NCBI GenBank assembly: GCA_017942165.1 | Contig: JAGKSB010000001.1 | Coordinates: forward strand, 186,001 to 250,000 | Length of the DNA stretch: 64,000 nucleotides | Direction: 5' to 3' | Source of the DNA: Rhinopithecimicrobium faecis | Lineage (GTDB): Bacteria; Bacteroidota; Bacteroidia; Sphingobacteriales; Sphingobacteriaceae | Shown here: piece by piece, positions 17,142 to 25,902 of the stretch | How positions within the stretch are numbered: the first letter of the stretch is position 1 | Layout of the letters: every line of letters starts with the position of its first letter | Program-made: the position numbers and the translations under genes | The notes under the pieces: generated by a model | The model's input: the letters and a program-made list of their open reading frames with translations, nothing else | Database searches by the model: none | What the model was told of the DNA's origin: nothing

Positions 17142-18059
17142 ATGATGAAAATACCTGAATTTCTACAACCTGGTGATAAGGTGGCTATCGTATGCCCTGC
17201 AAGCTTTATCCGGGGAGATATCTCCAAGGGCATTGCTATCTTGGAAAGTTGGGGACTGGAGGTCCATGTTGGAGAAACTGTGGACAGCCAATTTCACCAG
17301 TTTGCAGGTGATGACACCTTGCGTGCGGCGGACTTTCAATGGGCACTAAACCATCCGGAGATAAAGGCTGTTTTTGCGGCACGTGGGGGCTATGGCTCGG
17401 TACGTATTATCGATAAAATAGATTTTTCAATTTTTCAGAAACAGCCAAAGTGGGTTATAGGATTCAGCGATATCACGGTATTTCATACCCATATAAATCG
17501 GCGGTACAACTGTGCGACAATACATGGGCAGATGCCTAAATCTTTTGAAACGGGGACACCCGCATCCTTAGAGACATTGCGGCAGGCCTTGTTTGGGGAA
17601 GCCGTAAGTTATACATTTTCCAAAAACCCCTTAAACAAAGGATTTATAGGCCGTGAGGCTACCATCAAAGGGCGTTTAATTGGTGGCAACCTCGCTATTC
17701 TTCACTCCCTAGTAGGTTCTGTTTCGGAGCCGAAATATAAAAATAAGATTCTTTTTATTGAGGATGTCGGCGAGACCTTCTATAATGTCGACCGGATGTT
17801 ATGGACGCTAAAGCGTGCAGGACATCTGAAAAAACTTAAAGGGATAATTGTCGGTGGATTTTCGGGAATGCGGGACAACAGCCCTGCCTATGGATATTCT
17901 ATCGAAGAGATCATCTTGGAGAAAGTTCAGGAGTATGACTACCCTGTTGTATTCGACTTTCCTGCGGGACATATTGACGATAATCACGCCTTAATTTTTG
18001 GGCAGAAGGTCGCTCTGGAGACTGTTGGCGACATTTGTCGGGTTTCTTATAGCGACTAA
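17142..18059 (+). CDS. ldcA: LD-carboxypeptidase (muramoyltetrapeptide carboxypeptidase, S66 family)
   Basis: S66 enzymes remove the terminal D-Ala from tetrapeptides during peptidoglycan recycling. The chosen start (ATG at 17142; 17145 is equally possible) gives about 305 residues beginning MMKIPEFLQPGDKVAIVCPAS. The catalytic triad can be located: Ser in GFSDIT, Glu in IEDVGETFYNVDRML and His in PAGHIDDNHALIFG. No signal peptide is seen, consistent with a cytoplasmic recycling enzyme. It is divergent from metG, and its terminator is shared with the convergent hexosaminidase gene. Confidence 0.93.
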   Translation: MMKIPEFLQPGDKVAIVCPASFIRGDISKGIAILESWGLEVHVGETVDSQFHQFAGDDTLRAADFQWALNHPEIKAVFAARGGYGSVRIIDKIDFSIFQKQPKWVIGFSDITVFHTHINRRYNCATIHGQMPKSFETGTPASLETLRQALFGEAVSYTFSKNPLNKGFIGREATIKGRLIGGNLAILHSLVGSVSEPKYKNKILFIEDVGETFYNVDRMLWTLKRAGHLKKLKGIIVGGFSGMRDNSPAYGYSIEEIILEKVQEYDYPVVFDFPAGHIDDNHALIFGQKVALETVGDICRVSYSD

Positions 18060-18076
18060 GCAAGTCTAGCGGCACC

Positions 18077-18118
18077 TAAAAAAAGGGGCTAATTTTTCGT
18101 TAAATTAGCCCCTTTTCT
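18077..18118. terminator. Bidirectional terminator between ldcA and the GH20 gene
   Basis: The arms AAAAGGGGCTAATTT and AAATTAGCCCCTTTT lie around a short loop between two convergent genes. Confidence 0.9.
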
Positions 18119-18143
18119 ACGTTTATGTCTTATTTAAATACGG

Positions 18144-20603
18144 CTAGAGTTTTACCGTCTCCACACGACCTTCACGTCCCTGCGGGGTAATTACACGAAA
18201 CTTATAGGTATTTCCTTGCTTCACCGTTAATGCCTGTTTATAAATCTTAGATTTTAATGTAGGCTCACTACCATCTGCCGTATAATAGATCTTGACGCCG
18301 GGATAATCCGTATTTGCTTGCAGCAAATTACCTTCCACTTTCACCCCTACGACCGCTAATCTATAAGCGTATCCCTTATTCCAGGTGTCCAACTTAGGCA
18401 GCTCAGAAGTGGCCAATTTTTTCATGAAAGCCGAGAAATCCACTTGATAAGCTTCCTTATTAAAGGTACTTCCTTTCTCCCATTCCTTCTCCGCGGACCA
18501 AGCACGATCAGCTAAGGCTAGGACACGAGGGAAAAGCATATACTCCAGGCGCTCGGGATTGGTAATTTTCTCGGACCATAGCGCAGCTTTTATTCCTAAC
18601 ATATTCTTTTTACCGGTTTCAGTAAGCTGTATTTTATCGTTGAAATAGCCCTCAGGAACTGATTCACCATGAACCTTTTGATCGATATTTATATAGAAGT
18701 TATTGGGTATAAAGCCGTAGGTACGGTCGATATTAATCTTTCCTGCCCACCAATGTCCAGGTTCCTGAAAATCAGCATTCCATGTTAAGTCAAAGTAATT
18801 ATGTGTCGCCGAAGTAAACACCACGGGGTATCCCGCATTTGCTAATTTATAAGCTAAATCTTCCTGCCCCCAGCCGATGGAATTATTCCATACATCAAGT
18901 TGTATATCCGTTAATTTAGCTTCCGGATTTACCTGCATCCCCTTACCGGAATTCTTCATGCCCATTTCTTCCCAGCCCGCCATCTGTAGGTTGTGCTGTT
19001 TACATATCTTATTTATCTCATCGATGTAATAAGGCCAAACTTCCAAATGAGATGTCAGCTGCTGATTTTTCAAAAGCTCATTGATACGCGGTGAAGCAGA
19101 CCAAGATCCCTTAGGCGTTTCATCGCCGCCCAAACTAATTTTCTCAAAAGGTAGACCAGCCTCCTTGTAGAAAGAGGCGATATCAGCAATTACAGTATTT
19201 AAGAATCTGTAGGTAGCAGGCAAAGCTGGGTTCATAACATTATCAGACCAATATTGCGCCGACGAATAGCGGGAGGCATCCGTAGGTTCCAATAGGCGAT
19301 ATTCTTCGGCCTTTTCCTTTTCCCCTTTTGCGAGGTATGTTGCATAGCGATACTCCATCGATTTTATGGCTGCGCGCGCATGCCCAGGGGTTTCCACTTC
19401 AGGGATTACCTGTATATGACGTGCCGCAGCAAATTTTAAGATTTCTATAAAATCAGCTTTACTATAGAATTGTCCCTCTTTAGGGTATGCACCAGAGTTG
19501 TAGCTCGGCTGTAGCATGCGATTTTCTGCAAAGTCAATACCACGGCGTGCCCCTACTTGCGTTAACTCCGGTAAAGAAGGGATCTGCAACCTCCATCCCT
19601 CATCATCGCTGAAGTGAAAGTGGAATTTATTAAGCTTATAGCGTGCCATAAGATCAAGAACTTTAAGCACCTCTTCCTTGGAGTGGAAATTGCGGGCTAC
19701 ATCCAACGAAAGTCCGCGGTATTCAAACCTAGGCTCATCTGTGACATCGATAAACGGAATTTGCTGCTTAGCATCGGCTAAAGAGCGTAGCGACTGTATC
19801 GCATAGAAAACACCAATATCCGTGGATGCCGCGATATCAATACCCTCTTTACTTACATGCAGCTTATAGCCTTCAGTAGCTAAGGAGGCATCCTTTTGGA
19901 TTTTAAAAGCAGCCTTTTTAGTATCACTAAGCTCTTTAAGGTTTAATGAAAATGCATTTTTCAGGGCATTGGAAAATAGATTGCTATCGAAAGTAGCGTC
20001 CATAGTAAAGCTACTATTTTCCAATAGCTTGTAGCTTCCATTTTCCAGAGAGAATGATTTTACAGCTGGAATAATAGGTTGGGCCGCCCCCGCTTTAAAC
20101 TTAGCATTTTCAGCATAGCGCACGGCTAAAGTTTCCAAAGAAGTATGCTCACGTGTTGGAAATGAATGGTCGGATAGTTGGATAATATCCTGCTTATTGC
20201 TTTTATTCTGCAGGAATAAGCCCCCAGGGCCATCAGTAAAATTTATAAATCTACCATTCACGGCAAAGTGAATTTCTAAGGTATCACGTTGCTGCAAAGT
20301 ACGGTTTGCATCTTGAAAACTTAGCTGATAGAAATCACCATTGCGATGCTGCAATTTATAGCTCGCAGGCAGAGAATTGGCGTGTATACGCTGCATAAAA
20401 TTAAAATAAAGTTCATAATCTGAAAGATTAATAGCTTTATCACCTTTATTTTCAATAATAATCTTAGAAACAGGATTTTTAGCATTTTCTATTTTGTCTA
20501 CCGTTTCCCACTTTACAGCAAGTTTATAGGGACTCTGCTGCTGTGCAAAACTCGTAAAAATACCCGCTGCCGAGCACAAAGCAAATAGCGTTAGTGATTT
20601 CAT
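18144..20603 (-). CDS. Secreted beta-N-acetylhexosaminidase, GH20
   Basis: The enzyme hydrolyses terminal GlcNAc/GalNAc from glycans by substrate-assisted catalysis. The 819-residue protein has a signal peptide (residues 1-20, ending TSFA). An N-terminal CHB_HEX-type beta domain spans about 25-150, and the GH20b domain is at about 175-290. The TIM barrel starts at YRGLSLDVARNF (295-306) and carries the catalytic Asp-Glu pair in GGDETPKGSW (D494, E495). A C-terminal chitobiase-like beta domain ends the protein. It probably acts in the periplasm or at the cell surface on chitin oligosaccharides, peptidoglycan or host-type glycans; the sequence does not decide which. Confidence 0.94.
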   Translation of the reverse strand: MKSLTLFALCSAAGIFTSFAQQQSPYKLAVKWETVDKIENAKNPVSKIIIENKGDKAINLSDYELYFNFMQRIHANSLPASYKLQHRNGDFYQLSFQDANRTLQQRDTLEIHFAVNGRFINFTDGPGGLFLQNKSNKQDIIQLSDHSFPTREHTSLETLAVRYAENAKFKAGAAQPIIPAVKSFSLENGSYKLLENSSFTMDATFDSNLFSNALKNAFSLNLKELSDTKKAAFKIQKDASLATEGYKLHVSKEGIDIAASTDIGVFYAIQSLRSLADAKQQIPFIDVTDEPRFEYRGLSLDVARNFHSKEEVLKVLDLMARYKLNKFHFHFSDDEGWRLQIPSLPELTQVGARRGIDFAENRMLQPSYNSGAYPKEGQFYSKADFIEILKFAAARHIQVIPEVETPGHARAAIKSMEYRYATYLAKGEKEKAEEYRLLEPTDASRYSSAQYWSDNVMNPALPATYRFLNTVIADIASFYKEAGLPFEKISLGGDETPKGSWSASPRINELLKNQQLTSHLEVWPYYIDEINKICKQHNLQMAGWEEMGMKNSGKGMQVNPEAKLTDIQLDVWNNSIGWGQEDLAYKLANAGYPVVFTSATHNYFDLTWNADFQEPGHWWAGKINIDRTYGFIPNNFYINIDQKVHGESVPEGYFNDKIQLTETGKKNMLGIKAALWSEKITNPERLEYMLFPRVLALADRAWSAEKEWEKGSTFNKEAYQVDFSAFMKKLATSELPKLDTWNKGYAYRLAVVGVKVEGNLLQANTDYPGVKIYYTADGSEPTLKSKIYKQALTVKQGNTYKFRVITPQGREGRVETVKL

Positions 20604-20753
20604 ATAGTAAATTTTGAAAGGGAAAGTTAGCTAAATTACTTTTATTCTAATCATAAAGGATTTAACAATGCTAATATAAAAAAATAAGGCACTGTATATC
20701 AGCGATTTTTTAATTATCTGAAATAATAATTCGTGAATTTCAAAAGTTGTCTC

Positions 20754-20761
20754 TATATTTG
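20754..20761 (+). promoter_or_regulatory. Promoter -7 box of tRNA-Glu copy 1 (TATATTTG)
   Basis: This is a perfect -7 box 18 bases before the tRNA, with TTCG 20 bases further upstream as a weak -33. The box and the following 18 bases are nearly identical to those of copy 2, but the sequence further upstream is not. Confidence 0.8.
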
Positions 20762-20779
20762 CATCACCAAATACAAAAT

Positions 20780-20851
20780 GGCCCGTTCGTCTAGGGGTTA
20801 GGACGTTAGATTTTCATTCTAGAAACAGGGGTTCGATTCCCCTACGGGCTA
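20780..20851 (+). tRNA. tRNA-Glu (anticodon TTC), copy 1
   Basis: The cloverleaf is clear: acceptor GGCCCGT/ACGGGCT, D-arm TCTAGGGGTTAGGA, anticodon loop TTTTCAT (anticodon TTC, reading GAA), and T-arm AGGGGTTCGATTCCCCT. No CCA is encoded. It has its own promoter and terminator. Confidence 0.97.
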
Positions 20852-20860
20852 CTAAAAATA

Positions 20861-20896
20861 AAAAAGCTTCCAGCTATGCTGGAAGCTTTTTTTTTA
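20861..20896 (+). terminator. Terminator of tRNA-Glu copy 1
   Basis: The stem AAAAAGCTTCCAGC/GCTGGAAGCTTTTT with a three-base loop is followed by a long T-run, ten bases after the tRNA. Confidence 0.92.
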
Positions 20897-20948
20897 ATTT
20901 CACCTTGAAAAACCAATTAATTACCAAGTTCAAAGCATACTTAATACC

Positions 20949-21143
20949 ATGAAAACAGAAAATTTTTCTACCTACACATCACCAACAATTCAATTAGATT
21001 TCGTTCAACTAGAGGCCGGTATTGCTGCCGTATCTGATGTCACCATGACAGGAGGAGACCCTTCAGAAGTTGACCTCCACGAAATTGTAGACTGGGAAAC
21101 AGGATCCCTAAGTACGACAGACGCCAGCGACCTATCTCTCTAA
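20949..21143 (+). CDS. 64-residue peptide of unknown function upstream of a fimbrillin-like lipoprotein
   Basis: This acidic small protein begins MKTENFSTYTSPTIQLDF and ends TTDASDLSL. It has no signal peptide or membrane segment. The YxxPxI-then-LEAGIAA pattern resembles short proteins I have seen beside fimbrial or surface lipoprotein genes in Bacteroidota, but no function is known to me. The gene lies 22 bases before the lipoprotein gene and is probably co-transcribed with it. No TAnnTTTG box lies between the tRNA terminator and its ATG, so transcription may come from read-through or a different sigma factor. Confidence 0.7.
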   Translation: MKTENFSTYTSPTIQLDFVQLEAGIAAVSDVTMTGGDPSEVDLHEIVDWETGSLSTTDASDLSL

Positions 21144-21165
21144 CGACCTAAACCTACAATTAGTT

Positions 21166-22923
21166 ATGAAAACATATAAAAATTACCTTTATATCTTATT
21201 TTTAGGAATAGGGACGCTGTTTATGGGCTGTTCTAAAAGTGAATCCCCAACAGTAGATAAAGAAAATCCTGAAAATATGGTAACGCTACAGTTTCAACCG
21301 GATGCTGTAATAGAGCAGGATAATATTGACATTCCCTCGCTACTGGCAAGCAATAAAAGCCAATCCATCAACTATAACGCTACGAATGGCAATTACAGCA
21401 CACATTCAGCAGGCTTTGATGTATCCTCCACCATTAAATCGACAGCATTCAGCGCTAGTAGCCAGCAAGGAAGGATATTACACCCGGATAACGCCAAGGC
21501 TAGTGATTCAAAATTAGCAAATTCCTTATTACAAGCGGGAGTTAAATATACCGTTGTCATGTTAAAAACTTCTTCTTACCATACAGATGATTTTACTTTT
21601 TATAAAGTTGTACATCTAACAATGGGAGTTATACAAAAAGTACCCGTTCAACGTGATGCCAAGTATATGTGGTATGTGATCTCCTATAACAACGCTACTG
21701 CTCCTGCCGTGACTGCCACAAATTACATGGATTTCCAACCAGTAAAAAACTGTGATATTCTGCACGCTGTAACGAGTACTTTTGTGAGAATACCCACAAG
21801 TGTCAACCCCGGATCCAATGAAATCGTCAACTTAACTTTCAAACATATTAAGCCTAAAGTTTCTGTAAACTTAAATACCTTAGGGATGTTTTCAAAAATC
21901 TCAGCTATCAAAATGTCCATCAACGGTGGCAAGATGAGAAACTACAATATCAATTTACTTACTGGCAAAAACACAAGTAACTTCACAGAATATAATTCCG
22001 TATATGAGATAGCTGACTTCACCCCTGTTCCGAACTCCGACAACTACCAGAAATCCCTAGATATATATACGACGGATATTATGGAAACCGGCAAATTTCA
22101 GATCGCTATCAATGGGTTACAGTTGATTAGTGATAAAGGAACGTTAAGGAATTTCGACACCAATCTTAGCTCACAGCCTTTAGTTAATAATTTCACTACG
22201 GCGATATACACTAGACCTGAAAGTAAATCTGTAGCAAGCTATGCCGTCAGCCTTAATATCGTAGAATCTCCTGTTACACTTGCCGGTGTAAAGTGGGCTA
22301 GACAAAACCTTTATTACGACGCTGTAAGTAAACAATATAGGTTTCAAGAAAACCAGAATTTAACAGCTGAGGTAAATTCTTATTGGGCTTACGGCGCTTC
22401 ATTACCGAATGTATATACGACGACGAAGAGAATTGTTGACCCTTGTAGCCTAGTATACCCTGCAAATAAGTGGAGACTTCCAAAAACGGCGGACTTCAAC
22501 AAGTTAACTTTAAAAGTTGTAGAGCAACAAGTTGATGAAAATGCAGGCGGCTTTGTAGAACCGACCTATATTGGCCTGCCATTTACCAAAAATCCTTCCA
22601 ATTACACCCGTTTCACTGGCGCTACAGGCATTGGAAGTCCCTATGTAAATGGAGAATTGCAATTCCCTTTTAATGGTGCAGCAACTGCTGAAACTGCAGC
22701 AGGTCAATTAACAAATACACAATTGGGCACCACCTTTGGCAGCTCAGGTGACTATTGGATTCAAGATGCTACTGACAATTTCAGAAATAAAACAGCACTT
22801 TATGTCTTCCGAGTAGGAAACACCTTTAGCCCCATTATTTCTCCCAAGCCAATTGAAGTTCTTTCGGCACAAGATGACTTACTGAAATCAGGCTTCAGAA
22901 ATATTCGTTGCGTACAAAATTAA
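21166..22923 (+). CDS. Fimbrillin-like lipoprotein with FISUMP-like C-terminal domain
   Basis: The 585-residue protein has a lipoprotein signal (lipobox FMGC, C22). Residues about 60-340 form beta-rich repeats resembling fimbrillin/Mfa-type lipoproteins. From about 365 the pattern LAGVKWARQNLYYD, then CSLVYPANKWRLPKTADF, and the terminal GFRNIRCVQN resembles the FISUMP (Fibrobacter succinogenes major paralogous) domain, which also has VKWA near its start and WRLPT in its middle. It is probably an outer-membrane, surface-exposed lipoprotein or pilus-tip-like adhesin. The gene and its small partner lie exactly between two tRNA-Glu copies. Fold assignments are inferred from motifs. Confidence 0.75.
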   Translation: MKTYKNYLYILFLGIGTLFMGCSKSESPTVDKENPENMVTLQFQPDAVIEQDNIDIPSLLASNKSQSINYNATNGNYSTHSAGFDVSSTIKSTAFSASSQQGRILHPDNAKASDSKLANSLLQAGVKYTVVMLKTSSYHTDDFTFYKVVHLTMGVIQKVPVQRDAKYMWYVISYNNATAPAVTATNYMDFQPVKNCDILHAVTSTFVRIPTSVNPGSNEIVNLTFKHIKPKVSVNLNTLGMFSKISAIKMSINGGKMRNYNINLLTGKNTSNFTEYNSVYEIADFTPVPNSDNYQKSLDIYTTDIMETGKFQIAINGLQLISDKGTLRNFDTNLSSQPLVNNFTTAIYTRPESKSVASYAVSLNIVESPVTLAGVKWARQNLYYDAVSKQYRFQENQNLTAEVNSYWAYGASLPNVYTTTKRIVDPCSLVYPANKWRLPKTADFNKLTLKVVEQQVDENAGGFVEPTYIGLPFTKNPSNYTRFTGATGIGSPYVNGELQFPFNGAATAETAAGQLTNTQLGTTFGSSGDYWIQDATDNFRNKTALYVFRVGNTFSPIISPKPIEVLSAQDDLLKSGFRNIRCVQN

Positions 22924-22950
22924 TCTTTCTACGCAAGTAGATAACAGTAT

Positions 22951-22985
22951 AAAAAAGGCTTTCAGTAATACTGAAAGCCTTTTTT
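22951..22985 (+). terminator. Terminator after the fimbrillin-like gene
   Basis: The stem AAAAAAGGCTTTCAGT/ACTGAAAGCCTTTTTT has a short loop. Its stem is almost the same as that of the terminator after the second tRNA. Confidence 0.9.
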
Positions 22986-23060
22986 GTATGATTAGCAGTG
23001 TAGCAATGATAAAATATACTATTCACATTCAAGGAGTTATCATATACACGCGTGAAAAGT

Positions 23061-23091
23061 TTTGGATAATTAGAAAACAGCTGTATATTTG
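23061..23091 (+). promoter_or_regulatory. Promoter of tRNA-Glu copy 2 (TTTG-N19-TATATTTG)
   Basis: The -33 TTTG (23061-23064) and -7 TATATTTG (23084-23091) are separated by exactly 19 bases, the canonical Bacteroidota spacing. It is the cleanest promoter in the window and serves as a local reference for the others. Confidence 0.9.
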
Positions 23092-23109
23092 CATCACCAA
23101 GTACAAAAT

Positions 23110-23181
23110 GGCCCGTTCGTCTAGGGGTTAGGACGTTAGATTTTCATTCTAGAAACAGGGGTTCGATTCCCCTACGGGCTA
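23110..23181 (+). tRNA. tRNA-Glu (anticodon TTC), copy 2
   Basis: It is identical in all 72 bases to copy 1 and preceded by the same 26 bases with one mismatch, so the shared block is about 99 bases. The fimbrillin cassette lies between the copies. Confidence 0.97.
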
Positions 23182-23182
23182 C

Positions 23183-23219
23183 AAAAAAGGCTTTCAGAAA
23201 TTTTCTGAAAGCCTTTTTT
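23183..23219 (+). terminator. Terminator of tRNA-Glu copy 2
   Basis: The stem AAAAAAGGCTTTCAGAAA/TTTCTGAAAGCCTTTTTT begins two bases after the tRNA. Confidence 0.92.
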
Positions 23220-23403
23220 AGTATAACTAATATTTCTTGTCTCTTACGCGCTTTAGCGGACTTAATAAATATATTATACAAATACCGTTAAGATTATAAA
23301 TTTCGAATAAGCCTTAATAGTATTTTATTTTAAATTAATTTATGCTAATTTCACTCACATATTATCTACCCGAGCTACGTAGAATCAATTTATTTAAAAT
23401 AAC

Positions 23404-24843
23404 ATGAAATCTAATATAAATTTCACGCTTCTAAGTCTTGTTGTACTAATAATTACGATGAGTGCCTCCTGTAAAAAGGACCCCAAGCCAGCCCCAATTA
23501 TTGAACGAAGTCAGGACGAATTATTAAGAGATAGCATCGCTTATTATTACAAATTATACTCCCTATGGGCAGAACAACCGGAGATATCCGGTCTAAATAT
23601 CCAAAAATTTAGCGATAATTATTCGGACAACAACAGCTTACTCACAGGTCTGAAAGGGCTTACGCCCTATTTTTCAACATATAATGGAGGAATAGATCGA
23701 TTTTCATTCTTAGAAGATTTAACAACTTATTCCGATGCTGGCGTAGACTACGGCATCTATGTTTCTATCGGAGCCACGACAAATGATGCGGCCTACCCCG
23801 TTGTTTATTACGTTGACGGAGGGTCTCCTGCGCATCAAGCAGGCCTCAGACGTGCTGATGTCATCACACAGATCCAAGGATTGGGAGATACGAAGATTCC
23901 TGTTACATGTGATGCTGAGGGAAACTGTTCTGCTGTAAACCCACAGCAGTACCAAAGTGTAGTGACCGCAGTACAAGAGGCATTGAAAAAGCCTCAATTG
24001 CAGTTTATGGCACAAAAAGAAGGACAGCAGGCTACGTCCTATTCGCTACTGCCTACAAGCTTTCAATTAAATGCGATACAAAATAGCCGTATCTTTCTAC
24101 CGGCGACAAAACCTACAGGATATTTTATGCTTTCCTCTTTTGAAGATGTAGACGATTTTTATGCAAGAAGAGAAATTGATCAGACTTTTCAAGAATTTGA
24201 AGCTGCAGGAATTAAGGAATTAATTATTGATATGCGTTACAATGGTGGCGGATATGTGAATACAGCTGAATATATTGCTAATAAAATTATTGGTAAGAAG
24301 GACAATCAAAAATTAATGTACAGCTATGGCATTAATAAAAATCTTGCCGCAGACCCAGACTACAGCAATACATTTGCCGATGTTATTTTCACAAAATCAT
24401 CTACCATTGAAGTTAACACCCTCTTTTTCCTGGTTACTAAACAAACGGCTTCAGCAGCAGAGCTCCTAATCAATATATTTAAACCCTATTTAAAAGTTGT
24501 AATTATTGCTGAAGAGCAAAGTACCTATGGGAAACCTGTAGGATTTTTTAGAGAAGAGGTTATGGGAAAAGCTGCTTTATGGGCAACATCCTTCAAAATG
24601 ATTAACGCCAATAAGGAGACCGACTATTGGGATGGAATTGCAGCAGACAGGAGCTATGTTACAGATTATATTTTCAGAGACTTTGGTGACCCTAGTGAAA
24701 ATATGCTTGCTGCAGCGCTAAACTATACAAGTGGGAACGCCACAATGGCAAAAATAATGGCGCCACAAAGAGCAGGAGCTAAGAAGCTTAAAATAAAAAC
24801 GGTCAATAAAATTCCCGAACGTGGATCCATTAAAAAAATATAA
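23404..24843 (+). CDS. S41-family (C-terminal processing) protease lipoprotein
   Basis: The 479-residue protein has lipobox SASC (C23). A PDZ-like domain spans about 115-205 (GGSPAHQAGLRRADVITQI). The S41 catalytic domain follows, with DMRYNGGGYVN near 276-286, the nucleophile S350 in TASAAE, and the general-base lysine K377 in STYGKPVG. Substrate recognition is unknown. It should act in the periplasm, anchored to a membrane. The next gene starts two bases later, so the two lipoproteins are a unit. The preceding gap (23220-23403) holds AT-rich sequence and no recognisable promoter. Confidence 0.9.
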   Translation: MKSNINFTLLSLVVLIITMSASCKKDPKPAPIIERSQDELLRDSIAYYYKLYSLWAEQPEISGLNIQKFSDNYSDNNSLLTGLKGLTPYFSTYNGGIDRFSFLEDLTTYSDAGVDYGIYVSIGATTNDAAYPVVYYVDGGSPAHQAGLRRADVITQIQGLGDTKIPVTCDAEGNCSAVNPQQYQSVVTAVQEALKKPQLQFMAQKEGQQATSYSLLPTSFQLNAIQNSRIFLPATKPTGYFMLSSFEDVDDFYARREIDQTFQEFEAAGIKELIIDMRYNGGGYVNTAEYIANKIIGKKDNQKLMYSYGINKNLAADPDYSNTFADVIFTKSSTIEVNTLFFLVTKQTASAAELLINIFKPYLKVVIIAEEQSTYGKPVGFFREEVMGKAALWATSFKMINANKETDYWDGIAADRSYVTDYIFRDFGDPSENMLAAALNYTSGNATMAKIMAPQRAGAKKLKIKTVNKIPERGSIKKI

Positions 24844-24845
24844 CG

Positions 24846-25745
24846 ATGTATTTAAAAACACTTAGAAAATATACTTATATAGTTACTGTTATCCTATTGC
24901 TCGCTGGCTGTAACTCCAACAAAAGCAAGCCTACGGAGAGTTCAACGACAGAGGAGACTAAGACGGCCATATCACCGGAGCAAAAATTAGCAACTCACTG
25001 GGATGGGATCGCCCTTCAAGACAGCAGTTTATCTAAGGAAACTTTGGAGCAAGCACTGGCAGACTACATCGCTATTTTCCCGTATGTAGATGATGCTAAG
25101 CGAGCGGATATAGTCACAAAGTTTCTTTCGAAATTGAAGCAGCATAGCGGAAATTACGATTATATTATGCAGCAATTTGATCATTATCTATACAATCCTA
25201 ATTCCCCCGTGCGCAATGACTTATATTACGAGCCTATTGTGTCTTTTGCAATCGACTCTACACAATTAAATGAAGCAGATTTATTTAGATATCAATCTAA
25301 ATTAAAATTATTAAAGAAAAATAAAGTCGGTGAAATTGCTGAAGATTTTTCTTTTTTAACAGCTAAAGGCACAGAATTACGTCTAACAGACATAACAGGA
25401 TCCTATATCCTACTATTTTTCTACGAACCAGGATGCTCACATTGTGAGAAGTCGTTAGCAGACTTTAGGGCTGTTCAAGGGTTCGAAGATTTGATTAACC
25501 AAAAAACAGTACAAGCAGTAGCGGTCTATCCATTTGGGGATAATAATGCCTGGAAAGGATATCAAGATAAAATTCCGACTAATTGGATTAATGGTTACGA
25601 CCAAAAACAATCGGTGGTAAATAAAGAATTATATGACCTTAAGGCTACACCTACCATCTATCTTTTGGATAAAGACAAACGCGTACTTTTAAAGGACACA
25701 GATGTCCTTGGCGTAATTTCATTTTTAACAAAAAATGGATATTAA
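24846..25745 (+). CDS. Thioredoxin-like lipoprotein with DUF5106-like N-terminal region
   Basis: The 299-residue protein has lipobox LAGC (C22). An alpha-helical region at about 45-160 resembles DUF5106, and the thioredoxin/AhpC-TSA-like domain runs from 163 (GEIAEDFSFLTAKG) with the redox pair C197/C200 in GCSHC and a cis-Pro region ATPTIYLLD. It is probably a TlpA-like periplasmic thiol-disulfide reductase or reductant carrier. Its tight coupling to the S41 protease suggests joint work on envelope proteins; that is inference. Confidence 0.85.
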   Translation: MYLKTLRKYTYIVTVILLLAGCNSNKSKPTESSTTEETKTAISPEQKLATHWDGIALQDSSLSKETLEQALADYIAIFPYVDDAKRADIVTKFLSKLKQHSGNYDYIMQQFDHYLYNPNSPVRNDLYYEPIVSFAIDSTQLNEADLFRYQSKLKLLKKNKVGEIAEDFSFLTAKGTELRLTDITGSYILLFFYEPGCSHCEKSLADFRAVQGFEDLINQKTVQAVAVYPFGDNNAWKGYQDKIPTNWINGYDQKQSVVNKELYDLKATPTIYLLDKDKRVLLKDTDVLGVISFLTKNGY

Positions 25746-25864
25746 AAGCATCGTCAATTAACTATTAAATATTCGGATTATCTTTTAATGACAATTGAGT
25801 GTGTGAATTAATCATTCTTATTTAAATATTTTATTTACTGCTATTATTACTCTTTTTTTAGTCG

Positions 25865-25872
25865 TATATTTG
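25865..25872 (+). promoter_or_regulatory. Exopolysaccharide operon promoter -7 box (TATATTTG)
   Basis: This perfect TAnnTTTG match is 78 bases upstream of the first gene of the 20-gene operon. No good -33 was found at 19-21 bases. The leader is therefore about 70 bases long, unusual in this window. Confidence 0.65.
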
Positions 25873-25889
25873 CTCATTATAAACTCTTG

Positions 25890-25902
25890 AACCTCCGAGG
25901 TT
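25890..25902. promoter_or_regulatory. Inverted repeat AACCTC-C-GAGGTT in the operon leader
   Basis: A 6-bp perfect inverted repeat around one base lies about 12 bases after the predicted transcription start. The loop is too short for a stable hairpin, so a regulator binding site is more likely. Confidence 0.4.

Noticed and set aside
20780..23181. An integrative element with tRNA-Glu as attachment site
   Set aside because: There is no integrase, recombinase or mobilisation gene between the copies, and both tRNAs are complete with promoters and terminators.
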